Assembly (NCBI GenBank): GCA_947442255.1
Contig: CANEVO010000017.1
Location: 1 to 44,318 of the forward strand
Direction: 5' to 3'
DNA: 44,318 bases
From: Opitutia bacterium
GTDB taxonomy: Bacteria > Verrucomicrobiota > Verrucomicrobiae > Opitutales > Opitutaceae
Program-made: the position numbers and the translations under genes
Notes under the pieces: generated by a model
Told to the model about the DNA's origin: nothing
The model's database searches: none
Seen by the model: the letters and a program-made list of their open reading frames with translations, nothing else
Part shown: piece by piece, positions 1-8,455 of the stretch
Position numbering within the stretch: the stretch's first letter is position 1
Layout of the letters: every line of letters starts with the position of its first letter

Positions 1-675
1 CAGGTGTACTGGCGGATCGGCGACACGGGCACCCCGATACTCGCGTTTCCCTTTGTTGGTGGCGAATTCGGCGGTTTCCGCGCCAAACCCGATGGCGACA
101 TCGATCCGAATTCGGCGCACCTCGACGTGTTCTACTTTACCAACACGGCAGGCACCATTTCCGCTCCGCAGGCGTCGGACGCGGCGTTCTATACGGATGA
201 CATCTATATCGACCAGGACGGCATCAATCTCTCCGACCCGACGGGCCGTGGGGGTGGGGCAAGCGGCGGCGCCGGCCTGTTCAACATGTCGACCCGCGGC
301 GAGGTCCAAACCGGCAGCAAAATCATGATCAGCGGATTCGTCATCACGGGCCGCGAGCCGCAAAAGGTCCTGATTCGTGCGGCCGGTCCCGTGCTCGAAA
401 AATTTGGCGTCTCCGGCACGCTGGCGACTCCCAACCTCAAGGTGCTGACCGCCACCGGCGCCACCGTCGGTGAGAATGCCGGCTGGAGCAAGGCGACTAA
501 TGCCACGGAAATTTCCGCGGCCGCCGCCACGGTCGGAGCTTTTGCCTTCCCGTCCGGATCGAACGATTGCGCCCTGATTGTCACGCTCGCGCCTGGCGCC
601 TACACGGCCATGGTGACGGGCACGAGTGGTGCCACCGGCGTCGCGCTGGTTGAGGTCTACGCCGTCACGAAGTAG
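1..675 (+). CDS. C-terminal part of a large exported protein with a shared beta-rich C-terminal domain (5' truncated by window)
   Basis: The frame is open from the first base, so this is the last 224 residues of a longer protein; the GTG at base 4 need not be a start. The first ~85 residues (VFYFTNTAG, FYTDDIYID) resemble the end of a beta-sandwich or lectin-like domain, but I cannot name it. After a Gly-rich linker (~81-92) comes a domain with the landmarks STRGEVQTG, VLIRAAGPVLEKFGV, NAGW, LAPGAYTA and ALVEVY. The same domain ends the lipoprotein at 10481-11278. From memory, this tail is common at the C-terminus of large secreted proteins of Opitutaceae; its function is not known to me. No sorting tail or membrane anchor follows it. 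The TAG at 673-675 lies 52 bases before the next gene. Confidence 0.7.
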   Translation, partial: QVYWRIGDTGTPILAFPFVGGEFGGFRAKPDGDIDPNSAHLDVFYFTNTAGTISAPQASDAAFYTDDIYIDQDGINLSDPTGRGGGASGGAGLFNMSTRGEVQTGSKIMISGFVITGREPQKVLIRAAGPVLEKFGVSGTLATPNLKVLTATGATVGENAGWSKATNATEISAAAATVGAFAFPSGSNDCALIVTLAPGAYTAMVTGTSGATGVALVEVYAVTK

Positions 676-727
676 TCGTTCCGCCGCCTTCCGCGAGAGA
701 GATTGCGCCACCCAAGAATTAGAAGCC

Positions 728-1960
728 ATGAAATCATACCACCTCCTGCTCCTCACCGGACTGGCGCTGCTCGCGCCGGCCGCACGCTCCGCCGATAATC
801 CCGACTACAGCGTTCGTGGCTCCGGCCCCGAGCTCGAACGGAACCTGCCCGATGGTTTTCGTCGTATTAATCTCGGCGATGCCGCGCCAGACTTCAATCT
901 GGTGGGCGTCGATGACAAACGGTACTCGCTGAAGGACTTCGCCCAGCACAAGTACCTGCTGGTGGTGTTTCTCTCGAATCACTGCCCGTATTCGCACGCG
1001 GCCGAGTCCCGGATGGTTCCTTGGATCAACCGGATGAAGGCGAAAGGTCTCGGGGTCGTGGCCATTCAGCCGAATCACCCGGATGCGATCACGGTCGATG
1101 AACTGGGTTTCAGCAAGTACAGCGACAGCTTCGACGAGATGAAGCTCTACGCGAAGGAGAACCATTTTACGTTCCCCTATCTCTATGACGGCGAGACCCA
1201 GGAGGTCGCCAAGGCCTATGGCGCACTGGCCACCCCCGATCTCTTCATTTTCGACGAGAACCGGAAGCTGCGCTACTCGGGCCGTTATGACGACTCGCGC
1301 TTCGAGGACCCGAAGACGGTGTCGAAGCACGACGCGGTCAATGCGTTTGAGGACTTGGTGACGACGAACACCATCAAGGTCCCCTACGCCCGGCCGATGG
1401 GCTGTGCTGTCAAGTGGCTGACGAAGCTCTCCAAGGTCGCTGCGACCAAGGAAGCCGCATGGCCCCACGAACCCATCACGCTTGATACGATCGATGCGGC
1501 GGGCGTCGCCGCCTTGGCGAAGAACCCCACGAACAAGCTGCGGTTGATCAACGTCTGGGCGACCTGGTGCGCGCCGTGCGTCGCGGAGTTTCCCGAGTTG
1601 GCCAAGTTTTCCCGGCGGCTGAAGCGCCGCGATTTCGAGGTGATCACCATCAGTCTCGATGATCCCAAGGATCGGGGCAAGGCGCTGGCGTTCCTGCAGG
1701 GTCAGCACGCCGGCATGCCGGAGCGGATCAAGGACACGCTCAAGGCCGAGGGACGCACGACCAACAATTACCTGTTCACCGAGGCGAACACCGATGCGCT
1801 GGTCAAGGGACTCGATCCGGCGTGGCCGGGCCCGATTCCGCACTCGGTGCTGGTGGCACCCGGTGGGGAGATCATTTGGCGGCAGAACGGCCAGTTCGAT
1901 CCGGTCGTTCTCGGTCGCAAGATTCTCGACAAACTCGGCGGTTTTTATCCCGAGGAGTGA
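728..1960 (+). CDS. Exported protein with two thioredoxin-fold domains (redoxin + TlpA-like)
   Basis: A 410-residue protein with a signal peptide (residues 1-22, ending near AARSA). The first domain (~45-190) is AhpC/TSA-like with SNHCPYSH, where Cys86 is the only cysteine of the active-site loop. This NHCPY form occurs in a redoxin subgroup and cannot form a CxxC disulfide. The second domain (~265-405) carries the classic WATWCAPC motif (Cys281, Cys284) and a C-terminal PHSVLVAPGG with the cis-Pro region, as in TlpA/ResA thiol reductases. It probably acts in the periplasm on thiols or peroxide. The ATG at 728 is chosen because it starts the signal peptide; the frame is open further upstream but overlaps the preceding gene. 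The DUF1080 gene follows after 31 bases, so the two are likely cotranscribed. The redox partner is unknown. Confidence 0.85.
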   Translation: MKSYHLLLLTGLALLAPAARSADNPDYSVRGSGPELERNLPDGFRRINLGDAAPDFNLVGVDDKRYSLKDFAQHKYLLVVFLSNHCPYSHAAESRMVPWINRMKAKGLGVVAIQPNHPDAITVDELGFSKYSDSFDEMKLYAKENHFTFPYLYDGETQEVAKAYGALATPDLFIFDENRKLRYSGRYDDSRFEDPKTVSKHDAVNAFEDLVTTNTIKVPYARPMGCAVKWLTKLSKVAATKEAAWPHEPITLDTIDAAGVAALAKNPTNKLRLINVWATWCAPCVAEFPELAKFSRRLKRRDFEVITISLDDPKDRGKALAFLQGQHAGMPERIKDTLKAEGRTTNNYLFTEANTDALVKGLDPAWPGPIPHSVLVAPGGEIIWRQNGQFDPVVLGRKILDKLGGFYPEE

Positions 1961-1991
1961 CGCGGCCCAGGCCGCGACGCCGGCGTTTTCC

Positions 1992-2969
1992 ATGACTACT
2001 CCTGTCAACCCCACCCGGCGCGGATTCATCACCTCGGCCTCGATGCTGATCGCCGCGTCGACGCTGCCGAAGCAACTGGCAGCGGCCGAGCTGGCGCTCC
2101 CGGATCGCTTGTACACGACCGAGGATACGACCCACGGCAAGCGGCGGCTCTTCGATGGTGTCTCCCTGCGCGGCTGGCGGGCCATCCCGCGGCTCGATCC
2201 GGGCGCGGTACTCGCCAACGGCGACGTCCCCGTGGAGGAACTCGAGGCCCGCACGCTGGCGCACTATCGGGCGCAGCCGGACGCCAAGGCGACGCTGGAG
2301 CACAAGGGCAAATGGGAGGTCATCGATGGTGCAATTGTGGGTGGGCAGCAGCCGTCGGGTTCGGGGCTCGGGGCCTACTTGATCACGGAAGATAAATTTC
2401 AGGACTTCGAACTCGAGTTCGAGGCGAACCACGACTGGCCGATCGATAGCGGGGTCCTTTTCCGGCAGCACCCGCTCGGGGCCATGGGCTACCAGTTTTC
2501 CGTGGAGCCGCGGCCGCGCGGCAACAACGGCGGTTTCTATGTCAACGGCATCGGCAATTTCCGCTCGGCGCCATTCTACATCGATGCGCTCGAGTTGCCG
2601 AATTTCAAGTACACCCATGTGACCCAGGGCGTGCATGACAGCCGGCCGTTCTGGCCGCTGGATTACGCGGCTCACTTCGAGGACTTCGTGAAGATTTGGC
2701 GGCCCAGCGACTGGAACACGTTCCGTCTTCGGTGCGAAGGCAAGGTGCCCAAGCTCACTTCCTGGATCAACGGGCTCAAGATCGCCGAGTTGGACTATGC
2801 GAATGTCTGGATGCCGGGTTTCAATCCGGAACGGGCACAAAAATATCTGGGTGGTCCGGGGCACATTGGACTCGAGGTCCATAACTCTCCCCCGGGCGGC
2901 ATGGGCCGAAATCGCTGGGCGCCCGGCGCCGTGACGCGCTGGCGGAATATCACGATTCAGCCGCGGTGA
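1992..2969 (+). CDS. Tat-exported DUF1080 family protein (3-keto-disaccharide hydrolase-like)
   Basis: A 325-residue protein. The N-terminus has a twin-arginine motif (TRRGFITSAS, residues ~8-17) followed by a hydrophobic stretch to about residue 33, so export by the Tat system is likely. The body begins with the typical DUF1080 opening (RRLFDGVSLRGWRAI), then KWEVIDGAIVGG, a region FQDFELEFEANHDWPIDSGVLFR, and ends with GHIGLEVHN and RWRNITIQ. The family has a concanavalin-like beta-sandwich, is greatly expanded in Verrucomicrobiota and Planctomycetota, and some members hydrolyse 3-keto-glycosides; the substrate here cannot be told. The ATG at 1992 is preferred because it places the Tat motif at the N-terminus; the open frame continues upstream over the preceding gene. 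It probably forms an operon with the thioredoxin-like gene. Confidence 0.85.
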   Translation: MTTPVNPTRRGFITSASMLIAASTLPKQLAAAELALPDRLYTTEDTTHGKRRLFDGVSLRGWRAIPRLDPGAVLANGDVPVEELEARTLAHYRAQPDAKATLEHKGKWEVIDGAIVGGQQPSGSGLGAYLITEDKFQDFELEFEANHDWPIDSGVLFRQHPLGAMGYQFSVEPRPRGNNGGFYVNGIGNFRSAPFYIDALELPNFKYTHVTQGVHDSRPFWPLDYAAHFEDFVKIWRPSDWNTFRLRCEGKVPKLTSWINGLKIAELDYANVWMPGFNPERAQKYLGGPGHIGLEVHNSPPGGMGRNRWAPGAVTRWRNITIQPR

Positions 2970-3045
2970 GGCGGGGAATGGAGTTGAGGGCAGAGAGACC
3001 TGTCCCGCCCCGGGCTTCAACCGGAGTGATCGACAGCGGGCAAGC

Positions 3046-4170
3046 TTAACGCGCCCGCGGGACTTCGAGCGCGCGGATGGCGTCGAGGTCGATGTCCAGA
3101 CCGAGCCCAGGCTTATTTGGCACCTCGAAGCAGCCGTCGACCAGGGGCAGGGGCGTCCGGATGAGTCCGGAGGCGAACGGATTCTCTGTCACGTCGAACT
3201 CGACCATCGGCGTGCTCACGCCGGGCATCAGGGTCGGCTCCTGGATCAGCGAAACGATCTGGATCGAGGCGGCGTTGAGGATCGCACCACTCCAGGAATG
3301 GGGGATGCATTGGACGCCATAGAGCTCGGCCAGCTCCGCGACGAACAGCACTTCCCTGATCCCGCCGCACAGGCTCGCGTCCGGTTGCACGATATCCACC
3401 GCGCGCCGGTCGAGGAGTTCCTTAAAGGCCTGCCGGTTCTGGAGCATCTCGCCGCCGGCGATAGCGATGTCGAGTTGGGCGGCGAGTTCCGGGTACCCGC
3501 GGTAGCCAAACTGCGGCAGCGGCTCCTCGTAAAATGTGATCCCAAGGCGCTCGAGCTCACGTCCAACCATGAGGGCGGTGGCCAGCGTGTAGGAGCCCCA
3601 CGCATCGACCATGAGCTTCACGTTGGACGGGAGTCCGGCGCGGACGACTGCGAGGGCCTCGAGTTCCGAACGAGGATCGTAGCGGCCAATCTTCAGCTTG
3701 ATGGCCCGAAAACCGCGGGCCACGTGCGCCTGCGTTTCGGCCGGCCAGATTTCGGCGGGGTGGACTCCTTCGAAATAGCCGCCGCCGGACGCGTACGCGG
3801 GAACCCGGTGTCGTCGCGCGCCGCCGTAGAGTTGGTGCACCGGCACGCCGAGGGCCTGGCCCACGAGGTCGTGCATCGCGATGTCAATGGCGCCGATCGC
3901 CAGCCGGTTTTCGAACGGCGCGAGCCAGCGCGTCCGCCACGAGAGGCCGATGGCGCGCGGATCGCGGCCGACCAGCAGGGCGGCGTAACTCGTATCGATC
4001 GTTTCCCGGACGCCGGCCAAGGGTGCCGTTTCACCCCAACCCACGAGACCGTCATCGGTCGAAATCCGCACCAGCAGGGTCTTGCGCCAGTCGTTGAGTA
4101 CGGACGCCGGACCGGTGGGTCGAGTGAGCTTGTGCTGGAGCAGGATCGTTTCGACGGACTCGATTTTCAT
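3046..4170 (-). CDS. Enolase superfamily protein, mandelate racemase-type subgroup (sugar-acid dehydratase-like)
   Basis: A 374-residue protein of normal length for the family. It has an N-terminal capping domain (1-~120) with GWGETAPL, then a TIM barrel. Visible active-site elements are the KxK motif in IKLKIG (Lys158, Lys160), metal ligands Asp189 (VDAWGSY), Glu215 (YEEPLP) and Glu241 (GGEM), and a His-Asp pair (Asp264 in QPDASLCGG, His291 in IPHSWSG). The pair points to the mandelate racemase subgroup, which contains acid-sugar dehydratases and racemases. The substrate cannot be read from sequence. The ATG at 4170 gives the usual MKIESVETI start; a longer open frame upstream lacks family similarity. 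The cupin gene lies about 300 bases upstream on the same strand. Confidence 0.85.
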   Translation of the reverse strand: MKIESVETILLQHKLTRPTGPASVLNDWRKTLLVRISTDDGLVGWGETAPLAGVRETIDTSYAALLVGRDPRAIGLSWRTRWLAPFENRLAIGAIDIAMHDLVGQALGVPVHQLYGGARRHRVPAYASGGGYFEGVHPAEIWPAETQAHVARGFRAIKLKIGRYDPRSELEALAVVRAGLPSNVKLMVDAWGSYTLATALMVGRELERLGITFYEEPLPQFGYRGYPELAAQLDIAIAGGEMLQNRQAFKELLDRRAVDIVQPDASLCGGIREVLFVAELAELYGVQCIPHSWSGAILNAASIQIVSLIQEPTLMPGVSTPMVEFDVTENPFASGLIRTPLPLVDGCFEVPNKPGLGLDIDLDAIRALEVPRAR

Positions 4171-4468
4171 GGGGAGAAGACGGGGCGGGACCGCGGGGCA
4201 GGCCAAGAAGTGATCGCTTTCGGCCATCGAAGCCATCCTGCGAGAGTGGCCATAATTGTGGACCGGGACTCCGAGTAGCCTGCTTTGGCGGCGGTTCGGT
4301 GGCCGGTCAGCCGACACACCCCGGCGCTGCGCGCCACCCTTCTCCAGAGGAAACCTTCGGAAAGCACGGGGTCATGATCTCCTCATGGAGAGGGGTGTCC
4401 GCAGGGCGAGGTGTGTGGCCCGGCCGGTCCGGTGCGGCGGCTGCAAGACCCAGCGTTATTCCACTTCC
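4171..4468. other. Gene-poor gap with an imperfect inverted repeat
   Basis: About 300 bases without a credible gene. It contains an imperfect palindrome: CCCTTCTCCAGAGGA near 4338-4353 faces TCCTCATGGAGAGGGGT near 4383-4400, next to the GC-rich string CCGGCGCTGCGCGCC. On the minus strand this lies downstream of the cupin gene and upstream of the enolase-superfamily gene, so it could end the cupin transcript or carry the promoter of the next gene. There is no T-run after the hairpin, and I could not pick a clear promoter. Confidence 0.45.
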
Positions 4469-4960
4469 CTACCGGATAAACTGATCGACGTAGTCGCCGA
4501 GGCCGACGCTGCGGTAGTGGGCGCGGCACATGTCGATTTTGGTGAAGACGTCTTCGTACCCATTCTGCCCGCCCTGGTCGTCGAGGTAGATCATGGCGCC
4601 GGCGATGTTGAAGAACGTGATCATCTCCTCGACGCCTTCGTCGACCACGAGGGTGTGAATCTCGCCCGGCGGTTCGTAAACAAAGTGTCCGGCTGCGGCG
4701 ACCCACGGGTGCTCGAGGTACCGCCACGAGCCCTTGATGACGTAACCGACGACGAGCCCGGGATGCCGGTGTCGCGAGATCATGCCGGACTTGCGGACGC
4801 GAAGCAGATTGCACCAGCCGCCCGTGACCGTGTTGAGCAGGAGCGGACGGAACCAGACGTTCGGGGCCTGCGGAACCCAGACGCGTTCGTCAGTCGGGAT
4901 CGCGCCGATCGCGATTTCGGGTTGGATGCCGGACGAAGGGAGGATGCGGGGCGCACTCAT
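4469..4960 (-). CDS. Cupin protein of the 2,4'-dihydroxyacetophenone dioxygenase-like family
   Basis: A 163-residue single-domain cupin, the usual size for this group. Metal-binding candidates are His64 and His66 (SRHRHPG) and His102 (PPGEIHTLV), with an acidic residue (Glu100) just before the last. The layout (N-terminal WVPQAPNVWFRPLLL, then VGYVIKGSWRYLEHPWVAAAGHFVYEPPGE) matches proteins annotated as 2,4'-dihydroxyacetophenone dioxygenase-like. The characterised enzyme cleaves a C-C bond in an aromatic ketone with iron, but many relatives are uncharacterised, so the reaction is not certain. It lies head to head with the SDR gene (129-base divergent gap) and upstream of the enolase-superfamily gene, suggesting one catabolic locus. 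Confidence 0.75.
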   Translation of the reverse strand: MSAPRILPSSGIQPEIAIGAIPTDERVWVPQAPNVWFRPLLLNTVTGGWCNLLRVRKSGMISRHRHPGLVVGYVIKGSWRYLEHPWVAAAGHFVYEPPGEIHTLVVDEGVEEMITFFNIAGAMIYLDDQGGQNGYEDVFTKIDMCRAHYRSVGLGDYVDQFIR

Positions 4961-5089
4961 CGCGCGGGCAAGCTGCCGCCAGGGCTAGGAGCTGGCAATG
5001 ACGGATGGCGTGGGGGGCGGCGCCTTCACTCTGGACGCTCGGCGGCGGCTCCAACTGACTCGGGGCCAAACCCACTGCTCGAATTCCCG

Positions 5090-5914
5090 ATGAATCCTCC
5101 CCAACTCTTTTCCCTTGCCGGTCGCAACGCGCTGGTCACCGGCGCCAGCCGCGGAATCGGGCGTGCCCTCGCCGAGGGCCTAGCCGCGCACGGTGCCAAC
5201 GTGGTCTGCGCGGCGCGCACCACCGTGGATCTGGAAATCCTGACGGCCGCGATCCAGGCCGCTGGCGGGCAGGCCAAGGCGTTGAGCATGGATGTCGGAG
5301 ATCGCGATTCGCTGCCAGCGGCGGCCGCGGCGGCGGAGGCCTGTTTCGGGCCGATCGACATTCTTGTGAACAATGCCGGCGTGAATTTTCGCGAGCCGTT
5401 GGCCGAAATCTCGGGCGAGCACTTTGATCGCATCCTGTCGATCAACGTCGAGGGCATGCTGTTCCTGACCCAGGCGGTGGCGAAGGGAATGATGGAGCGG
5501 CGAAGCGGGAAGATCATCAATGTCGGATCGATCACCACCGGCTTCGGTCTTTCGAATCTCGCGGTCTACACGCTGACCAAGGGCGCAGTCGGCCAGTTGA
5601 CCAAGGCGCTCGCGACGGAACTCGGCCGCCACAACATTCAGGTGAACGCACTCTGCCCGGGGTTCATCATGACGCCGATGACCAACAAACTGTGGTCGAT
5701 GCCGCACATGCAGGAGTGGGGGCAGCGGAGAATTCCGTTGGGCCGAATCGCGACGCCCGCCGATCTGGTCGGTTCGGTCGTTTTCCTCGCGTCGGGCGCG
5801 TCCGACTACGTGACCGGCCACTCGCTCTTCGTCGATGGCGGCTTCACCGCTGGCGAGCCCTGGCCGATTCCGAGCGGCGGCGGCAACGTGGCGCCGCCGG
5901 GTGAGATCGCGTAA
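5090..5914 (+). CDS. Short-chain dehydrogenase/reductase (SDR), NAD(P)-dependent
   Basis: A 274-residue classical SDR. The Rossmann glycine motif TGASRGIG is at 17-24, NNAG at 94-97, and the catalytic Ser147, Tyr160 and Lys164 (YTLTK) are in place. The C-terminal half has the usual PGFIMTPMT and a FLASGASDYVTGHSLFVDGG ending. The pattern resembles gluconate 5-dehydrogenase or 3-oxoacyl-ACP reductase-like SDRs that oxidise sugar acids or polyols; the exact substrate is unknown. A short tail (WPIPSGGGNVAPPGEIA) extends beyond the usual end. The ATG at 5090 gives the normal N-terminal distance to the nucleotide motif. It is divergent from the cupin gene, which supports a shared role in breakdown of a sugar acid or aromatic compound. 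Confidence 0.9.
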   Translation: MNPPQLFSLAGRNALVTGASRGIGRALAEGLAAHGANVVCAARTTVDLEILTAAIQAAGGQAKALSMDVGDRDSLPAAAAAAEACFGPIDILVNNAGVNFREPLAEISGEHFDRILSINVEGMLFLTQAVAKGMMERRSGKIINVGSITTGFGLSNLAVYTLTKGAVGQLTKALATELGRHNIQVNALCPGFIMTPMTNKLWSMPHMQEWGQRRIPLGRIATPADLVGSVVFLASGASDYVTGHSLFVDGGFTAGEPWPIPSGGGNVAPPGEIA

Positions 5915-5932
5915 AGTGGCAGTCGCTCCGAC

Positions 5933-6006
5933 GTAGCGCCGGTCTCCGACCGGCGGCAAGAAAGGTGAGGTAAAGCGATCTCCGCCGGTCAGAGACCCGG
6001 CGCTAC
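5933..6006. repeat. Dispersed inverted repeat, family A (copy 1)
   Basis: The left arm begins GTAGCGCCGGTCTCCGACCG and the right arm ends CAGAGACCCGGCGCTAC; the two are near-perfect reverse complements of about 24 bases around a 25-base spacer. A second copy lies at 22696-22775. This copy sits between the convergent ends of the SDR gene and pdhC, so it may fold in both transcripts. It has the look of a REP-type palindromic intergenic element. Confidence 0.75.
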
Positions 6007-6028
6007 CGCGTCCGTGCTTCGTTTCTCT

Positions 6029-7306
6029 TCAGACCAGCAGCAGCGCAGGGCTCTCGAGCAGGGTCTTCAAGGCACCGAGGTATTGCGCACCGACGGCGCC
6101 ATCGACCACGCGGTGATCGCAGGAGAGCGTGAGGATCATCGTCTGGCCGATCACGATCTGGTTGTTTTTCACCACGGGCTTCGTGACGGTCGTGCCGACC
6201 GCGAGGATCGCGGCATTCGGCGGGTTGATGATCGCGCTGAAACGCGGGATGCCCATCATGCCGAGATTCGAAACGCAGAAGGTTCCGCCCGTGAACTGAT
6301 CCGGCTTGAGCTTCTTCTCCTTGGCCTGCTTGCCGAGCAACTTGGCCTCGGTGCTGATCTGAAAAATCGACTTCAGGTGCGCATCGCGGACCACCGGGGT
6401 GATCAGGCCGTCGTCGATCGCGACCGCGAACGCGACATGGGCCGCGCTGAAATAGCGAATCTGCGTCCCTTCCCACGAGCCGTTGACGGCCGGCACCCGG
6501 CGAAGCGCCTCGGCGCTGCCCTTGAGGATGAAATCGTTGACGGAGAGCTTCACGCCCTCGGCCTCAAGGCCGGAGTTGAGCTGCTCGCGCAGGGCCAAGA
6601 GCGGCGCGGCGTCGACTTCGATTTCGACGTAGAAGTGCGGGAGCTGCGTCTTTGACTCGAGCAACCGGCGGGCGATCGCGCCGCGCATGTTGGAAACCTG
6701 GACGGTCTTCTCCTCCTGGATCGGACCCTTGGCCAGCAAGGACGGAGTCGACGGAACGGACTTGCCGCTGACTTTGGTGGCGGGGGAATTCGCCGCCGCG
6801 GCGAGAATGTCGGCCTGCACGATGCGGCCACCGGGGCCGGAACCCGTGACACGGGAGGCATCGACACCCTTCTCGGCGGCGAGTTTGCGGGCGAGCGGGG
6901 AAATCCTCAGGCGGTCGCCGGATGAGGCGACAAGGGCAGACGCGGGTACGGCTACGGCCGGAGTTGGTGTCACGGCGCGGGGCGCGGCGGCGGCCGCGGC
7001 GGCCGGGGCCGTCGTCGGTGCGCTGGCGGGGGCGGCGGGCTTGCAGACGGGCGCGTCGACCTTTTCGCCGGGTTTGCCGATGACGCAGAGCGGGGCGCCG
7101 AGTTCGACTTGGGCGCCCGCGGGGGCGAAAATCCTTAGGATCGTGCCATCGAAGAACGACTCGAGCTCCATCGTGGCCTTGTCGGTTTCGACCTCGGCGA
7201 GCATGTCACCGGACTTCACGACGTCGCCCTCCTGCTTCAGCCACTTGATCAGCGTGCCCACGGTCATGGTGTCGCTGAGCTTCGGCATTTCGATGATGTT
7301 CGGCAT
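6029..7306 (-). CDS. pdhC: Pyruvate dehydrogenase E2, dihydrolipoamide acetyltransferase
   Basis: A 425-residue E2 subunit that transfers the acetyl group from lipoyl to CoA in the cytoplasmic pyruvate dehydrogenase complex. Residues 1-~76 form one lipoyl domain with the modified Lys43 in VETDKATME. An Ala/Pro-rich linker (~85-130) follows. The peripheral subunit-binding domain is at ~132-166 (RISPLARKLAAEKGVDASRV). The catalytic domain ends with DHRVVDG (His398, Asp402), the standard active site. It is the last gene of the pdhA-pdhB-pdhC operon, 59 bases after pdhB. An E3 gene is absent here, so E3 must come from elsewhere. The substrate is called pyruvate from the operon form; a branched-chain 2-oxoacid complex is the alternative. 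Confidence 0.93.
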   Translation of the reverse strand: MPNIIEMPKLSDTMTVGTLIKWLKQEGDVVKSGDMLAEVETDKATMELESFFDGTILRIFAPAGAQVELGAPLCVIGKPGEKVDAPVCKPAAPASAPTTAPAAAAAAAPRAVTPTPAVAVPASALVASSGDRLRISPLARKLAAEKGVDASRVTGSGPGGRIVQADILAAAANSPATKVSGKSVPSTPSLLAKGPIQEEKTVQVSNMRGAIARRLLESKTQLPHFYVEIEVDAAPLLALREQLNSGLEAEGVKLSVNDFILKGSAEALRRVPAVNGSWEGTQIRYFSAAHVAFAVAIDDGLITPVVRDAHLKSIFQISTEAKLLGKQAKEKKLKPDQFTGGTFCVSNLGMMGIPRFSAIINPPNAAILAVGTTVTKPVVKNNQIVIGQTMILTLSCDHRVVDGAVGAQYLGALKTLLESPALLLV

Positions 7307-7365
7307 GGGAAAGTAGCGGGTAGTGCGGCAGCGCGGTGTTTGAAATTGGGTATGCTCGCTACTCG

Positions 7366-8352
7366 CTAGGCGCGACCCGCTACTGCTTCGAGGGCGGCCT
7401 GGATGACGCGCTGCGGGTTCGGGAGCTGCTCGGTTTCGACGGGCGGGCTGTAGATGGCGGGCGCGTCGACGGTCGTGAGCCGGTGAATCGGGCCGTCGAG
7501 TTCGTCGAAGGCTTCGCGCTGGATCATGTAGGCCAGTTGGGAACCGACCGAGCAGAAGGGCTTCTGCTCCTCGACGATCAGGACGCGATGCGTCTTGGCG
7601 ACGGAGGCGAGGACCGGATCGATGTCGAGCGGGCGAATGGAGCGCAGGTCGATGACCTCGACCGAGATATCGTGCTCCTGCTCGAGGATCGCAGCGGCGG
7701 CGAGTGAGTGCAGGACGCAGCGACCGTAGGTGACGATGGTGAGATCGGTCCCGACGCGCTTCACGTCGGACTTGCCGAGAGGAATGACGTAGTCGCCGGC
7801 CGGGACCTCGCCTTTGTCTCCGTAGAGAATGGTGTTCTCGAGGAAGAAGACGGGGTCGTTGTCGCGGATGGCGGACTTGAGCAGGCCCTTGGCGTCGTAA
7901 GGCGTGGCGGGGACGACGACCTTCACGCCGGGATGATTGGCCAGGACGTTCTCCGGGGTGTGCGAGTGGGTGGCGCCGACATTGGTGCCGCCGTTGGCGG
8001 GACCGCGAATCACGATCGGGCAGTTAATCAACCCGCCGCTCATGTAGCGGACGTTGGCGGCGTTGTTCAGGATCTGGTCGAACGCGACCGAGTAGAACGA
8101 CCAGAACATCAGCTCCATCACGGGACGGACGCCAAGCATCGAGGCCCCGATGCCCATGCCGATGAAGCCGGCCTCGCTGATCGGCGTGTCGACGATCCGC
8201 TGCGGGCCATACTTGGCGAGCAGGCCCTCGGTGATCTTGTAGGCGCCGTTGAACTGGGCGACTTCCTCACCCATGACGACGACGTTGGAATCGCGCTCGA
8301 TTTCCTCGGCGAGGGCGTGGCGAATGGCTTCGCGGTAGGAGATGACGGGCAT
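7366..8352 (-). CDS. pdhB: Pyruvate dehydrogenase E1 component, beta subunit
   Basis: A 328-residue E1 beta subunit of normal length. It begins with the conserved ISYREAIRHALAEEIERD and MGEEVAQFNGAYKITEGL, followed by DTPISEAGFIGMGIGASMLGVRPV and the C-terminal transketolase-like domain with LIVEEQKPFCSVGSQLAYMI. With E1 alpha it decarboxylates pyruvate using thiamine diphosphate and passes the acetyl group to the lipoyl arm of E2. It lies 103 bases after pdhA, and that gap holds an inverted repeat of the dispersed family D, which may affect relative expression of alpha and beta subunits. The 59-base gap to pdhC contains short CGCTACT/TAGCGGGTAG-like motifs. Confidence 0.95.
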   Translation of the reverse strand: MPVISYREAIRHALAEEIERDSNVVVMGEEVAQFNGAYKITEGLLAKYGPQRIVDTPISEAGFIGMGIGASMLGVRPVMELMFWSFYSVAFDQILNNAANVRYMSGGLINCPIVIRGPANGGTNVGATHSHTPENVLANHPGVKVVVPATPYDAKGLLKSAIRDNDPVFFLENTILYGDKGEVPAGDYVIPLGKSDVKRVGTDLTIVTYGRCVLHSLAAAAILEQEHDISVEVIDLRSIRPLDIDPVLASVAKTHRVLIVEEQKPFCSVGSQLAYMIQREAFDELDGPIHRLTTVDAPAIYSPPVETEQLPNPQRVIQAALEAVAGRA

Positions 8353-8372
8353 TTTAGTAAGTCAGAGAGGTA

Positions 8373-8449
8373 CCGCGAAACACACGAAGGCTGGAATTGA
8401 TGCGGGCAGCCGGCAGTCCGGTTGGTTTCTCTTTGGTGTGTTTCGTGGC
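8373..8449. repeat. Inverted repeat (family D) between pdhA and pdhB
   Basis: The arms are CCGCGAAACACACGAAGG (8373-8390) and CTTTGGTGTGTTTCGTGGC (8431-8449), reverse complements with few mismatches around a 40-base spacer. The element occupies most of the pdhA-pdhB gap and stops seven bases short of the pdhA stop codon. No T-run follows, so it is not an obvious terminator. In RNA it could form a stem within the operon transcript. Confidence 0.7.
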
Positions 8450-8455
8450 TAATTC

